From Gammaproteobacteria bacterium (GTDB lineage Bacteria; Pseudomonadota; Gammaproteobacteria; Ga0077536), in contig SHZM01000005.1 of assembly GCA_009692265.1 (NCBI GenBank), positions 18,136 to 82,135 of the forward strand: a stretch of DNA of 64,000 bases, given 5' to 3'. The notes under the pieces were generated by a model. The model saw only the letters and a program-made list of their open reading frames with translations, ran no database searches and had not been told where the DNA came from. A program made the translations under genes and the position numbers. Shown here in pieces: positions 55,212 through 64,000 of this stretch; within the stretch, counting starts at the first letter, position 1, and every line of letters begins with the position of its first letter.

Positions 55212-56282
55212 ATGCCCCCAGATCGCCACACCGAAGCCGCGCCCATCGCCCACCGTGTCCTCACGGAGTACGGGGTCGAAGCAATCGAGTTGATTCCAAT
55301 CACCGAAGGCCTGATCAACTTAACCTGGCGAGTACAGTCCAGCAGCGGCGGGTGCTTTATCCTGCAACGACTTCATGCGATTTCCCCGCCATCTGTAAAT
55401 CTGAATCTGCGCGAGGTAACCGCGCACCTGGCCGCGAGAGGACGAGTAACACCGCAACTTGTCGCGACCACCGTGGGTGCCTGGTGGGTCGACGACGGCA
55501 GGGCGATTTGGAGACTACAGACCTTTGTCGATGGTCGCAGCTTCGCGATTCTGCCCGATCTCGCCCACGCCACTGCCGCCGGGTGTCTGCTCGGGGATTT
55601 TCATCGCGCGCTAAGTGATTTCACCAAGGAGTTGCCCTGCCCACGTGCGCCCGTGCATGCGCCACTGCGGCATTTCGCCGCGTTGGAAACCGCACTCACC
55701 ACATCCAATCATCGCCTACTGCACGAGGTCAGGCTGCTTGCGCTGGTGATTACACAGGCATTTAACGGGATGCCCGAGATTCCGGCGCAACCGCTGCGGT
55801 TAGTCCACGGTGATCCCAAGCTATCGAACCTGCTCTTCGGCTCCTTCGCGACGCCGCGCTGTCTGGTCGATCTCGATACGGTTGGATTCGCGCCCCTAGC
55901 CTATGAACTCGGAGACGCGTTTCGTTCGTGGTGTAACCCCGAACCCGAGGATGGGATCGAAGCGCGCTTTAACTTGACGTTATTCACGGCCGCACTTGAA
56001 GGGTATGCCGCAGTCGCCGACTTCATCAGCGCAAGTGAAATAGACGCGATCGTGCCCGCCACCGAAGTGATTTATCTCGAACTCGCGGCGCGCTTCGCGA
56101 CTGACGCGATCAATGAATCGTATTTCGGTTGGGACCCCGCTCGCTTTGCAAATCGCGGCGAACACAATCTAGTGCGCGCACGCAATCAACTCCAGGCCGC
56201 GCGATCTCTGCACGCGCAACGCGCGGACGCGGAGGCTGCAGTCCGGCGTGCATTTGGCGCCCATTCCAGTCGCCCAAGCTGA
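55212..56282 (+). CDS. aminoglycoside-phosphotransferase/choline-kinase family kinase
   Basis: The 356-residue product has the APH-fold pattern: TEGLINLTWRVQSSSGGCFI (nucleotide loop), LRLVHGDPKLSNLLF with the catalytic Asp of Brenner's motif, and CLVDLDTVGFAPLAYELGD (DxD-like metal site). The overall layout (NahK/N-acetylhexosamine kinase-like) suggests a small-molecule kinase, not a resistance enzyme; substrate unknown. Confidence 0.83.
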   Translation: MPPDRHTEAAPIAHRVLTEYGVEAIELIPITEGLINLTWRVQSSSGGCFILQRLHAISPPSVNLNLREVTAHLAARGRVTPQLVATTVGAWWVDDGRAIWRLQTFVDGRSFAILPDLAHATAAGCLLGDFHRALSDFTKELPCPRAPVHAPLRHFAALETALTTSNHRLLHEVRLLALVITQAFNGMPEIPAQPLRLVHGDPKLSNLLFGSFATPRCLVDLDTVGFAPLAYELGDAFRSWCNPEPEDGIEARFNLTLFTAALEGYAAVADFISASEIDAIVPATEVIYLELAARFATDAINESYFGWDPARFANRGEHNLVRARNQLQAARSLHAQRADAEAAVRRAFGAHSSRPS

Positions 56283-56328
56283 AGGTTTTTTGCCTTCACA
56301 GTGATGAAATAAATGGGTTACCTTTCCC

Positions 56329-56943
56329 TTAACCCGCCGCCGACTCTCCCGGTGCGGCCCGCGCGTGGCACAGGATGTCGAAATTCACCACGCAACGTGG
56401 ATCACGTTTCGGGATCCCACCGCCATGGTAAATCGTGCCGTCGAAGACCAGCAGTCGTCCTTTCTTTGGTTCAACTTCCTGGATCACTTCTTTTTGTTTA
56501 TTGAAGAACACGGTATTGCCGTCGGCATCGTTGACGTAGTAAAGCAAAACCGTATGCGCATACGGAAAATCCACGTGTGGCTTGTAATGCTTCTGTTCAG
56601 TTTGGTAGGGAAGAATTAAATAAATTCTGGCGGCGAGGATCTCGCGCAGGATCAACTCGTAGGAACGACAGAAAATTCGCGGAATCTCAAAGAAATTATC
56701 GAAATGGACTGAACTTCCAGCGGCGGATTTCAGTACGTGAAAGAACGACATCGGTGCGCGGCCTTGGTCATCGACCGCGGTGTCCTCGTATTTGCATTTG
56801 AACTCGACGTTCGGATGAATGACCTTGTCGGGAATGCCTTTGTCGAAGGTGCGTCCGAGGATCTGCAGGGCGTAGTAATCCTGCAGATATTCCGGGATCA
56901 AGTCGTCATAGACTTGAATGAACATGGTGTTATCGGCTGGCAT
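56329..56943 (-). CDS. 2-oxoglutarate/Fe(II)-dependent oxygenase
   Basis: The 204-residue double-stranded beta-helix dioxygenase has iron ligands H123-V-D125 and H173 and the 2-oxoglutarate arginine R183, in [18 protein letters not shown] and [15 protein letters not shown]. It resembles prolyl-4-hydroxylase-type enzymes; the substrate is not known. The ATG lies 14 bases inside the end of ttcA (ATG 56925 is an alternative), so the two genes are coupled, which hints at RNA or translation-linked modification. Confidence 0.85.
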   Translation of the reverse strand: MPADNTMFIQVYDDLIPEYLQDYYALQILGRTFDKGIPDKVIHPNVEFKCKYEDTAVDDQGRAPMSFFHVLKSAAGSSVHFDNFFEIPRIFCRSYELILREILAARIYLILPYQTEQKHYKPHVDFPYAHTVLLYYVNDADGNTVFFNKQKEVIQEVEPKKGRLLVFDGTIYHGGGIPKRDPRCVVNFDILCHARAAPGESAAG

Positions 56944-57850
56944 TCGGCTGAATAGTTCGCGCGTAGGGTAATCCTGTCAACGGTGGTCTCGATCCCTCAA
57001 GCAGCCATTCCTCGACCTTGAGTCGCTGCTCGCCGCGCGCGCCCAAACTCGCGAAATCAAACGCCGACGGATCAGCCAGATGCGATGGGGTGACGTTTTG
57101 CAGACTGCGGAACACATTTTCGACTCGCCCCGGGGTTTGACGATCCCATTCTTTCAACATCTGCTTGATGTTCTTACGCTGCAGTTGTTCCTGGCTGCCG
57201 CATAGATTGCACGGGATGATTGGAAACTCACGCGCCTGCGCGTAGCGCGCGATATCCTCTTCCTTGCAGTACGCTAACGGACGGATCACGACGTTGTCAC
57301 CATCGTCGGAGAGGAGTTTCGGCGGCATCGCTTTCAGGCGCGAGCCGAAGAACATGTTCAGAAACAGGGTTTCGACGATGTCGTCGCGGTGATGCCCTAG
57401 CGCAATTTTCGTGATCCCGTTGTTGCGCGCGAAGGTATACAAAATACCGCGGCGCAGCCGCGAGCACAGGCCACACATGGTTTTGCCTTCCGGCACGACG
57501 CGCTGGACAACGCTGTAGGTATCCTGCTCCAGGATATGGAATTCGAGGCCGATCGCGCGCAAATACTCCGGCAGGATTTCGGGCGGGTAGCCCGGCTGTT
57601 TCTGGTCGAGGTGAACCGGGATCAATTCAAAGGTGACCGGTGCTTTTTTCTGCAACGCGAGCAGGATATCGAGCAGGGTGTATGAATCTTTGCCGCCGGA
57701 CAGACACACCATCACCCGATCGCCGTGCTCAATCATGTTGTAATCGGCGATCGCCTGCCCGACCTGCCGTCGCAGGCGCTGCTGCAATTTGCCGTATTCG
57801 TAGCGCGCACGCTCGGCGCGGGGCTTAAATTTAAGACGGATCGCGTCCAT
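56930..57850 (-). CDS. ttcA: tRNA 2-thiocytidine biosynthesis protein TtcA
   Basis: The 306-residue product thiolates cytidine 32 of tRNA. PP-loop SGGKDS (51-56), iron-sulfur cysteines C126/C129 (MCGLC) and C214 (PCNLC) match the family ([4Fe-4S] type). First gene of a likely two-gene unit with the 2OG-Fe oxygenase. No lesions. Confidence 0.95.
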   Translation of the reverse strand: MDAIRLKFKPRAERARYEYGKLQQRLRRQVGQAIADYNMIEHGDRVMVCLSGGKDSYTLLDILLALQKKAPVTFELIPVHLDQKQPGYPPEILPEYLRAIGLEFHILEQDTYSVVQRVVPEGKTMCGLCSRLRRGILYTFARNNGITKIALGHHRDDIVETLFLNMFFGSRLKAMPPKLLSDDGDNVVIRPLAYCKEEDIARYAQAREFPIIPCNLCGSQEQLQRKNIKQMLKEWDRQTPGRVENVFRSLQNVTPSHLADPSAFDFASLGARGEQRLKVEEWLLEGSRPPLTGLPYARTIQPNASR

Positions 57851-57918
57851 TGGAGACTTCGTCGTTGTGGGTTGGGTACGTTACAGCAGCCCACCTGGCG
57901 GATAAAGCACCGCGGACT

Positions 57919-58374
57919 TCAGGGCGTAACAGCGGCCTCGGAAGAGCCTAAAGAGGGAAGGCTTTTAAGCCGCGCGCGCAAGACCTCCGCCTTAGCCTCA
58001 TCCCCACCCAGAAAGCCTGGTGCCTCAGCGTAATACTGCGCGAGATCGGCGAGTGCGCCGGAATTATTGGGGTTGATCTGGACCGCGCGTTCAAACGAAT
58101 CGCGAGTCAGCTTCGCGAATTTCACGGCACTGAACCAGCTCGCTTGCTCGGCCAACCGGCCGTACGCGCGTCCACGCCAGTGAAAGTAGTCATCATTGGT
58201 TGGCGCTATCGCGATTGCGACATCGAGCGCCGCTGCGGCACCTGCATATTCTTTCGCCTCGAACATACGCACGCCTTCGGCAAAGGCCAATGCGGGGTCT
58301 TGGTCGAGAGTGTCTGCGAATACACCTGACGAGGTCAGCACGAAAACAAGTAGCAGTAGTGATTTATGCAGCAT
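57919..58374 (-). CDS. exported TPR protein
   Basis: The 151-residue product has a signal peptide (MLHKSLLLLVFVLTSSGVFA) and three tetratricopeptide-like repeats (FAEGVRMFEAKEYAGAAAAL, YFHWRGRAYGRLAEQA, LADLAQYYAEAPGFLGGD). A periplasmic scaffold is likely. Upstream of ttcA by 68 bases on the same strand. Confidence 0.8.
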   Translation of the reverse strand: MLHKSLLLLVFVLTSSGVFADTLDQDPALAFAEGVRMFEAKEYAGAAAALDVAIAIAPTNDDYFHWRGRAYGRLAEQASWFSAVKFAKLTRDSFERAVQINPNNSGALADLAQYYAEAPGFLGGDEAKAEVLRARLKSLPSLGSSEAAVTP

Positions 58375-58584
58375 TGATTCGGTGCCTATACAGTCGCTTT
58401 AAATGACAGATTTTGAATTTGGCCAGCCGACGGTCGATGGGCCGTAAGGAACACCGGCTAAATCACAACTCCCACGCGCCCAGGGCGGCATGGGCACGAC
58501 CCGAGCGCCGGCTGGTAAGTGAGAGGCTAGGGTTCGATCGTTGAACTTTCGCTGAACCACCGGGCGTGAGCTTGACGACGGTTC

Positions 58585-59352
58585 TCACTCGACTAACAAG
58601 GTGCGTAATTGCGCGTGGGCCGTCGGGTCCATGCCAAGGCCGTCGGCCAGGTAGCTATCAATGGATCCGAATTGTTCGTCGATCGCCACCAGCGCCGCGT
58701 TGAGGTAGCGGGCATCCGCCGACATCACGGCTTCCACGGCGACTGCGGAGGCATCGCGACCAAATAGGTCCACCTTGCATCGTTGGTAGTTGGAGATCAC
58801 GTAATCTTCGACGACCACAGCGAGCGGCACGCCCACTGCCATAAGGGTGATCGCGGCCGCCACACCGGTGCGGTCTTTCCCGCTAGCACAATGCAGAACC
58901 AGTGGCGTGGACTTCTCCGCGAGCAGAGCGGCGAAGTATTCACGGTAGCGCGCCAGATGATCGAGCGCGAGGCTCCGATATTGGCGGAACATCGCGGCGT
59001 GGGCTTGTTCCGCGGTCATGCCGCCGGCATTAATCGCGTCGACCATCGGCTGATTGCCGCTGGGCATAAATCCCGCAGGACACACCACAATACCCTCTGG
59101 AAGGTGATCCGGTGCGCGCTGGCGTTCTTCGTCGGTACGTAGATCCACGACCATGCGGATCTCCAAGTCGACTAGCCGCGCGCAATCCGCCTCGGATAAA
59201 AACGCTAAGGAGTCTGCCCGGTAGACCACTCCGCGACGAGTCCAGCGGCCATCGTTGGTCGGCAGGCCGCCGAGATCGCGAACATTACACGCGCCGTCAA
59301 GAAGCACCTGACGGTGTCGATGCGCCGCAAGCAAACCGTCTTTCTCCTGCAT
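58585..59352 (-). CDS. tyrosine-protein phosphatase (Siw14/LipA-like)
   Basis: From ATG 59352 the product has 255 residues: NVRDLGGLPT at the start, the DLRTDEER segment, and the catalytic P-loop H-C155-ASGKDR161-TG, with a C-terminal helical part. The GKDR P-loop is typical of bacterial LipA/PtpB-like tyrosine or phosphoinositide phosphatases. Start at 59403 would add residues of no family character. Substrate unknown. Confidence 0.85.
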   Translation of the reverse strand: MQEKDGLLAAHRHRQVLLDGACNVRDLGGLPTNDGRWTRRGVVYRADSLAFLSEADCARLVDLEIRMVVDLRTDEERQRAPDHLPEGIVVCPAGFMPSGNQPMVDAINAGGMTAEQAHAAMFRQYRSLALDHLARYREYFAALLAEKSTPLVLHCASGKDRTGVAAAITLMAVGVPLAVVVEDYVISNYQRCKVDLFGRDASAVAVEAVMSADARYLNAALVAIDEQFGSIDSYLADGLGMDPTAHAQLRTLLVE

Positions 59353-59531
59353 AGATAACACCAAATTTGAGTAGCCGCTGAAAAGCGCCGCGCGGCTTCG
59401 CACTAGCGAATACCGTGAATCGGGAGGGGCAAGCGTTTCGGGCGCAGTGTACCGGATTGCACCTGCGCTCTGAATTGCCTAGTGTGGGATCGGCGACGAC
59501 CACACTAACAATCAGAAACTACGGGGGAACT

Positions 59532-60005
59532 ATGGCTGATCAGGATCGACTGCAAGCATTATTGGACCGTGAGGCGATTCGAGATTTACCGCTACGCTAC
59601 TGCGACTGCGTCTGGCGGGACGATATCGATGGCTTAATCAAGCTGTTTGCGAAAGACGGTGAATTCGCGATCTCGCATCTCGGTACCGAGTCCGGTGCCG
59701 CCGGGCATCCCGCGTTGCGCAAATTCTATCGCGAAGGCCTGAAGATCGGCCCGCGCCCGTTTATTCACAATCATGTCGTAACCCTCGATGACAACAGCCA
59801 CGCGAGCGGGCGCTGTTATCTCGCGCTCCATAGCATTAATAGCGACATGCAATTCATCGGTGCTGGCTACTACGCGGATACCTACGTGAAGACCAAAAGG
59901 GACTGGAAATTCCAACGCCGACATTTTACGGCGGTTCGCTTCGATGAGACGCCGGTCACGGTGAAGCCGAAGTCCAAGCCCGAGGTTTCCAAAAAGCGTG
60001 CGTGA
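59532..60005 (+). CDS. SnoaL/NTF2-like protein
   Basis: ATG 59532 follows GGGGGA. The 157 residues have the SnoaL-4 pattern: ALLDREAIRDLPLRYCDCV at the N-terminus, RDDIDGLIKLFAKDGEF and HVVTLDDNSHASGRCYLAL, with a final FQRRHFTAVRFDE. A cone-shaped alpha-beta barrel; activity unknown. The tail is Lys-rich (PKSKPEVSKKRA). Confidence 0.8.
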   Translation: MADQDRLQALLDREAIRDLPLRYCDCVWRDDIDGLIKLFAKDGEFAISHLGTESGAAGHPALRKFYREGLKIGPRPFIHNHVVTLDDNSHASGRCYLALHSINSDMQFIGAGYYADTYVKTKRDWKFQRRHFTAVRFDETPVTVKPKSKPEVSKKRA

Positions 60006-60236
60006 ATAGCGCGGCTCGAAAATGTTGGTGTAACGCATTTTAGTGCCGCAATAGCCACTGTGGATGAGGGTGCGTTTGAACGAACTTTTGAGTTTCTCGC
60101 GAGTCTGAAATGCCGAGTCGAAAACTCTATATCGTTTCCGCAGTCTGAAAATATTCAGTCCTCATTTACGCACCCGGATCTAAGCTGTTTTCGCGATTCA
60201 GGCTGGTGTGTCGAGAAGTTATCGACATCACGAAGG
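60006..60236. other. upstream region of the Gly/His-rich protein
   Basis: About 230 bases without a gene. It contains GGTGCGTTTG near 60070 and ATTTACGCACC near 60165, a short loose inverted repeat. No other structure recognised. Confidence 0.4.
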
Positions 60237-60252
60237 TGTGCGATTGATCACA
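60237..60252. promoter_or_regulatory. Crp/Vfr-like binding site
   Basis: TGTGC-GATTGA-TCACA matches the Crp consensus with one arm mismatch and correct spacing. It lies 64 bases before the ATG at 60316, compatible with activation or repression by the Crp/Vfr encoded at 24008. Confidence 0.5.
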
Positions 60253-60315
60253 ATCCCACCGTGCAATCATCGTGTAAGAACAACGTGTCTGGACTCTCGG
60301 ATCAGGAGCAGGACC

Positions 60316-60792
60316 ATGCTTAGGAAAGCGTTAACTCTCGGTGCCGTGCTGCTAGTGAGCACCGTCACAATGACGCCGGCTCACGCCGAAGGCGGTTGGG
60401 GCCACGGTGGTCATCACGGTGGTCATCACGGTGGTCATCACGGTGGCGGTCACTGGGGTGGCGGTCACTGGGGTGGCGGTCACTGGGGTGGCGGTCACTG
60501 GGGTGGGCACAATGATGTGCACCTGGGCTTTTCGTTTGGCAATCCACTGTTCTGGGGCGCGCGACCCTATTACCAAGACTATGCTCCGGTTTACTACGCT
60601 CCACGCACAGTGATCATCGAGCGTGAGCCGCCGGTTTACATGCAACGGCCCGTGGTCGCGCCGGCACCACCGGCACAAGTCGCCCAGCTTTGGTACTACT
60701 GTCCAAGCCCGGCGGGTTACTACCCGCACATAGCGAATTGCTCGCAAGCCTGGGTGCCGGTCGATCCAAGCAGCTTACCGCCGAGCCGTTAA
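60316..60792 (+). CDS. secreted Gly/His-rich repeat protein
   Basis: The 158-residue product has a signal peptide (LTLGAVLLVSTVTMTPAHA), then a His/Gly tract made of HHGG and HWGGG repeats (residues about 30-63) and a Tyr/Pro-rich body (YYQDYAPVYYAPRTVIIE, with WYYCPSPAGYYP). The ATG follows AGGAGCAGGACC. The His pairs could bind metal ions at the cell surface, as in other His-rich envelope proteins. A glycine-zipper lipoprotein follows in 20 bases. Confidence 0.8.
   Translation: MLRKALTLGAVLLVSTVTMTPAHAEGGWGHGGHHGGHHGGHHGGGHWGGGHWGGGHWGGGHWGGHNDVHLGFSFGNPLFWGARPYYQDYAPVYYAPRTVIIEREPPVYMQRPVVAPAPPAQVAQLWYYCPSPAGYYPHIANCSQAWVPVDPSSLPPSR
60409..60504 (+). repeat. coding tandem repeat, 3 x 12 bp plus 4 x 15 bp
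   Basis: GGTCATCACGGT three times (60409-60444), then GGCGGTCACTGGGGT four times (60445-60504), all exact. In frame these give GHHG-type and GGHWG-type units, so slippage would change the number of His residues without frameshift. Confidence 0.92.
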
Positions 60793-60812
60793 GTCCATTA
60801 AAGAGAAATTCA

Positions 60813-61337
60813 ATGAAACCCGTCCTCCGCAGCATTGGCTTTCCCGCGATCGCGTTACTCGTCGGGTGTGCCACCACTCCGAGCGGGCCCAGCGTCATGA
60901 GCCTGCCCGGCACCGCCGCGAACTTTGATCAATTTCGCACTGACGACATGGATTGCCAGGCCTATGCCCGCCACGCGACCGGGCAAGTAACCAGCCAACA
61001 CGCGGCCTCGACCAGCGGTGTGAATAGCGCTGCCGTCGGAACTGTGGTTGGCGCGGCCGCAGGCGCGTTATTGGGCGCGGCTTCGGGCAATCCCGGCGCG
61101 GGCGCGGCGATTGGCGCTGGAGGTGGTTTGATCATCGGCAGCGCGGCGGGAACCGATGCCTACGCGGTAGGCGGCATGGCCACCCAGGATCGCTATGACA
61201 ATGCGTACGTCCAATGCATGTACGCCAATGGACATCAGGTGCCGGTCTCCTCAAGTGTAGCTGCGAACCTGCAACCGGCGACACCCAGCGCAGGTGCCTA
61301 CCCACCGCCTGGCACGCCGCCACCGCCCGGCTACTAA
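60813..61337 (+). CDS. glycine-zipper lipoprotein
   Basis: The 174-residue product has a lipobox (LLVGCATTPS), a central glycine-zipper (VGTVVGAAAGALLGAASGNP and GAAIGAGGGLIIGSAAG) and a Pro-rich tail ending PPPPGY. The YMGG-like glycine zipper is typical of outer-membrane-associated lipoproteins. Co-directional with the His-rich gene. Confidence 0.83.
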   Translation: MKPVLRSIGFPAIALLVGCATTPSGPSVMSLPGTAANFDQFRTDDMDCQAYARHATGQVTSQHAASTSGVNSAAVGTVVGAAAGALLGAASGNPGAGAAIGAGGGLIIGSAAGTDAYAVGGMATQDRYDNAYVQCMYANGHQVPVSSSVAANLQPATPSAGAYPPPGTPPPPGY

Positions 61338-61478
61338 TGTTCGCTGAAAGGTGTCTGCGCTGAACCGCGCGCCTTCGTTCCCAACAACGCTCCGCGTTCG
61401 ACCTTTTTAGCGCACGAACGGGCTGGCGCGAGATTCGATACGCTAATTCCCTATGCGCCAATACCCTCGCCGAACCCC

Positions 61479-62667
61479 CTACTCCTCGTTGCGAAGCATC
61501 AATTGAATATGCGCATGAAAGCGTCGTAGGTGTTGTTCGAAGCGCCCCAGTACCAGGCTCTCGTTCGCACCTGATTTCACCCCGATTTGGATCTGCTCGG
61601 AGATGAACAGATCCTCGGCGCCAAAGACTCCTTCATCGATCATCGCGAAGTTTCGCTCCCAGTGCGCCTGCTCCTTGTCATCGCGCGGATCGTGTGGGAT
61701 GAGCAGAGTATGCACGAACAGAATTTCGTCCGGCGTGGTGGGGAACATGGCCATATGACTAGTCGAATCCGGGTGATAGATGAGCAGGCTATTCGGAAAA
61801 ATCGCATGCGTTAAGGTGGCGTGCCGGCGGGGATCCCAGTACTGCGGCGCGAGCTTCTTCGCCTCGGCCAGTCGATCGCGACCGACCAATATCCGAGTGT
61901 GCGGCCCCACGCCTTCGCCCGCGGCTTTCATGTCGAGAAAATACGGCGCGATGGTTTTCGCGTGCAGCTTCTTGATGTGGTAGACCTCTTGAAAGGCGTC
62001 CATCATCAGCTTCCAATTTGTCGCGCGCTTGCGTGCATGTTGTCGAAAGACGCACTGCAAACCGAGATCGAGCGCTGCCAAATCGTCGTCGATCCCGCCC
62101 AGGAATCCCGCGACATCAATAACGCTGGCCTTAGGATCCAGGATCGCCCAAATCAAGCCATGCCGCACCGTAGCCGGCAGTCGCCGCAGACCGCGGGTGG
62201 CTTTGTCGAGGGTGGGGAATGCTTCGGCATTCGGCACAACGCGTAGGGCACCGGATAAGTCATACGTCCACGCGTGATACGGACAGGACACGCTCATTTG
62301 TCGGCAGACTTCGCCTTCGCCCGCAAGCAAGCGCGCCGCGATGGCGGCACACGTTGAGAAACACCTTAATTTCGCCATCCCGGTCGCGCACCAAGAGTAA
62401 GGGCAAACCTAGAAGATCGCGCGCGAGCATGCTGCCCGGATCACGCAGCTGGTCGGCGTGGCCCAGACACAGTGGAAGGCACCGGAAGATCCGTTCGATT
62501 TCTTGATCGAGGATATCGGGGTCGTGGTAAATCGCTGGGTCGAGCGTACTTTCAGCGGCGTCCCATTCGCTGCTCTCGCCGTCGGCCATTTCGTCCAACA
62601 ATCGTTTGAACAAACGAGTAAGTGCCATACTCATCGGCGGCTGTAATGTGTCTGCTGGTTCGGTCAT
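61479..62667 (-). pseudogene. Rieske non-heme iron aromatic-ring oxygenase, alpha subunit, frameshifted
   Basis: The N-terminal frame (ATG 62667) gives a Rieske start and VCRHRGA (the C-x-H half of the [2Fe-2S] motif) before it leaves frame at about 62335-62350. The other frame continues EGEVCRQMSVSCPYHAWTYD, the second half (C-x2-H), and a catalytic domain with DAFQEVYHIKKLHAK (mononuclear iron His ligands). A single shift thus splits the Rieske centre in two. In intact form the alpha subunit would use electrons from a reductase to oxygenate an aromatic or quaternary-amine substrate; no beta, ferredoxin or reductase gene is near. Confidence 0.82.
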
Positions 62668-62681
62668 CGGCGTTCCTAATT

Positions 62682-63692
62682 TTACGCGACGCAGCGCGAG
62701 TGGACTTCCGTGCGCGCTTGGAGCTGTCGATCGATCTCACTCGCCTCACGTAGCGGTTTTAATTGTTGAAACAGGACCTCGGCTTGCGGGTAGTTTCGGC
62801 GCAGTAAATTCAACCACTGCTTCAGTCGGCCAGGGGTGTGCCTCGGTTCCAGATCGCGGCGAACACACGACCAATAAGCGAAGATTAGGGGTAGCACCCG
62901 CGGCCAGTCTGCTGACCAGGATCGGATCTCGCGACCCGCTAAGCGATCGCGAAGTCGCTCGACCAGGAACGGATCGGCCACCGCGCCGCGACCCAGCATT
63001 ACATCCCGTCGCTCACTGGCCGCGCGGCACCGCAGGTAATCGTCCACCGTCCAGATCTCGCCATTCGCCACGACAGGCACGTGGACGGCTTGTGCTATTC
63101 GAGCGATCCATTCCCAATGCGCAGGCGGTCGATACGCTTCTTCCTTCGTTCGCCCGTGGACTACGAGCAATTCGGCGCCACCGTCAGCCAAGGCTAGCGC
63201 GGCTTCTATCGCGCGTCCTTTATCGCGAACCCCCAGCCGCATCTTGGCGGTGAAAGGTACCCGCCCGCCGATCGCACGCGCAACCGCGGCGACAATTCGA
63301 AAGAGCACTTGAGGTGTGTCGAGCAACACCGCACCACCGCCATGTCGATTCACTACCGGTGCCGGACACCCGAAGTTCAAATCAATGCCGGCGGGCGCGA
63401 GGTCGACGAGCCGTGCCGCGTTCTCCGCAAGGCAGCCAGGGTCGGATCCCAAGAGCTGAACTCGCACAGGGACCCCGCCTGCGGTGCGTGCCCCGAACGA
63501 CAACTCAGGTGCCACCCGCCGATAGCTTCGGTGCGGGAGAAGAGTATCGGTCACGCGCACGAACTCAGTCACGCACCAGTCATACTGCGCGACACTGGTG
63601 AGCACCTCCCGCAGGCGGGAGTCAAGCATTCCTTCCATCGGTGCGAGCAGAAATCGCGGGGATGGGAGCGGTGCTAAGAGCTGAGCATTCAC
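62682..63692 (-). CDS. dusC: tRNA-dihydrouridine(16) synthase DusC
   Basis: The 336-residue flavoenzyme reduces uridine in the tRNA D-loop. The APMEGMLD start, the FMN-side catalytic C109 in LNFGCPAPVVNRHGGGAVLL, and VVHGRTKEEAYRPPAHWEWI match DusC; PHR and RLGVR segments are as in the family. GTG 63692 has an AGGAT ribosome site. No lesions. Confidence 0.92.
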   Translation of the reverse strand: MNAQLLAPLPSPRFLLAPMEGMLDSRLREVLTSVAQYDWCVTEFVRVTDTLLPHRSYRRVAPELSFGARTAGGVPVRVQLLGSDPGCLAENAARLVDLAPAGIDLNFGCPAPVVNRHGGGAVLLDTPQVLFRIVAAVARAIGGRVPFTAKMRLGVRDKGRAIEAALALADGGAELLVVHGRTKEEAYRPPAHWEWIARIAQAVHVPVVANGEIWTVDDYLRCRAASERRDVMLGRGAVADPFLVERLRDRLAGREIRSWSADWPRVLPLIFAYWSCVRRDLEPRHTPGRLKQWLNLLRRNYPQAEVLFQQLKPLREASEIDRQLQARTEVHSRCVA

Positions 63693-63905
63693 GCGTTATC
63701 CTGAATTCGGCAGTTGACCGCCTGATGCAAGCGCTGAGGTTGCACCACGCGGCATCGATGTACCTGGTAATTGCGCGCGCCATTGTACACAGCACGCGTG
63801 CAACCGCCGTGTCCAGGATTGTCGAGGGCGAAGGTAGGCGAGGGGGACTACGCCAGTACATTCCAATCGAGGTATGAGTCTGAAGGGTTGAAGTTGAGTC
63901 TGGGC

Positions 63906-63995
63906 TTAGGCGGCTGCTTTCGGTCGATTAGGAATAGATTTAAAAAGAATTTCCCGGGCCTTGTTAAGGTGCTCGGCAGCCGCATTGTCACTCAT
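63906..63995 (-). CDS. short reading frame at the window edge, possibly the end of a longer gene
   Basis: MSDNAAAEHLNKAREILFKS followed by IPNRPKAAA ends at TAA 63906-63908. The frame could begin at ATG 63995 as a 29-residue peptide, or be the C-terminus of a gene beyond the window. Not assignable. Confidence 0.3.
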   Translation of the reverse strand: MSDNAAAEHLNKAREILFKSIPNRPKAAA

Positions 63996-64000
63996 TGCAA

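Noticed and set aside
60409..60504. CRISPR-like direct repeats
   Set aside because: Units are contiguous, in frame and without spacers; they encode a His/Gly tract.

Overview
The window looks like a chromosomal segment of a Gammaproteobacterium. It is moderately GC-rich by eye and has no rRNA, tRNA, CRISPR array, phage or plasmid backbone that I can see. The gammaproteobacterial signature is a Crp/Vfr regulator, a FimV homologue, the gshA type of glutamate-cysteine ligase, TtcA, DusC, YajQ, and DUF3301 and CPXCG small proteins. An HpnN-like RND transporter, PHA synthase and depolymerase, and CopC/CopD suggest a free-living, metabolically versatile but uncultured-type lineage. I cannot name the species.

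Layout. 0-2.4 kb: a broken secreted protein, a membrane-anchored retropepsin-like protein, a TraB/PrgY protein and a shortened dodecin. 2.5-7.8 kb: an accessory block in which almost every gene is damaged: an SDR 3' remnant, phaC (1-bp deletion), an intracellular PHA depolymerase (13-bp tandem duplication), azoreductase (in-frame TAA), a limonene-epoxide-hydrolase-like protein and a winged-helix regulator. 8-17 kb: an ABC-2 exporter, a RsuA-type pseudouridine synthase, an MFS carrier, CopD, broken CopC and HpnN. 17-24 kb: LLM oxidoreductase, NrtS-like protein, nitroreductase, FmdB-like protein, a pair of unknown genes, and groES-groEL behind a CIRCE operator. 24-31 kb: Crp/Vfr, a Sel1 protein, two methyltransferases, broken fimV, Tat-exported MsrB and gshA.

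31-35 kb: a four-gene operon of biotin carboxylase, KipI-like, KipA-like and BCCP subunits. Its gene order matches the domain order of fused urea carboxylase, so it is probably a split carboxylase of unknown substrate. Then trpE. 36-41 kb: a lipoprotein, two inverted-repeat elements, MoxR/VWA and a Sel1 protein. 41-48 kb: the most unusual part. An intact 1183-residue protein with two cyclic-nucleotide-binding domains, a rhodanese domain and a coiled coil of almost 800 residues lies divergent from a decayed paralogue of the same architecture, with a CRP-like site upstream of the intact copy. 48-64 kb: mostly ordinary genes (DUF3301, CPXCG, YajQ, HAD hydrolase, PreP-like M16C protease, APH-like kinase, 2OG-Fe oxygenase, TtcA, tyrosine phosphatase, DusC), with two small envelope proteins and a frameshifted Rieske oxygenase.

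Two cross-cutting signals stand out. First, reading-frame lesions fall in accessory genes (PHA cycle, copper, aromatic oxygenase, paralogue) while long housekeeping genes are clean, which argues for real decay more than random sequencing error. Second, three ~145-150 bp MITE-like elements with ends of the TTAAGGGCACC type each abut or supply the stop codon of a neighbouring gene.
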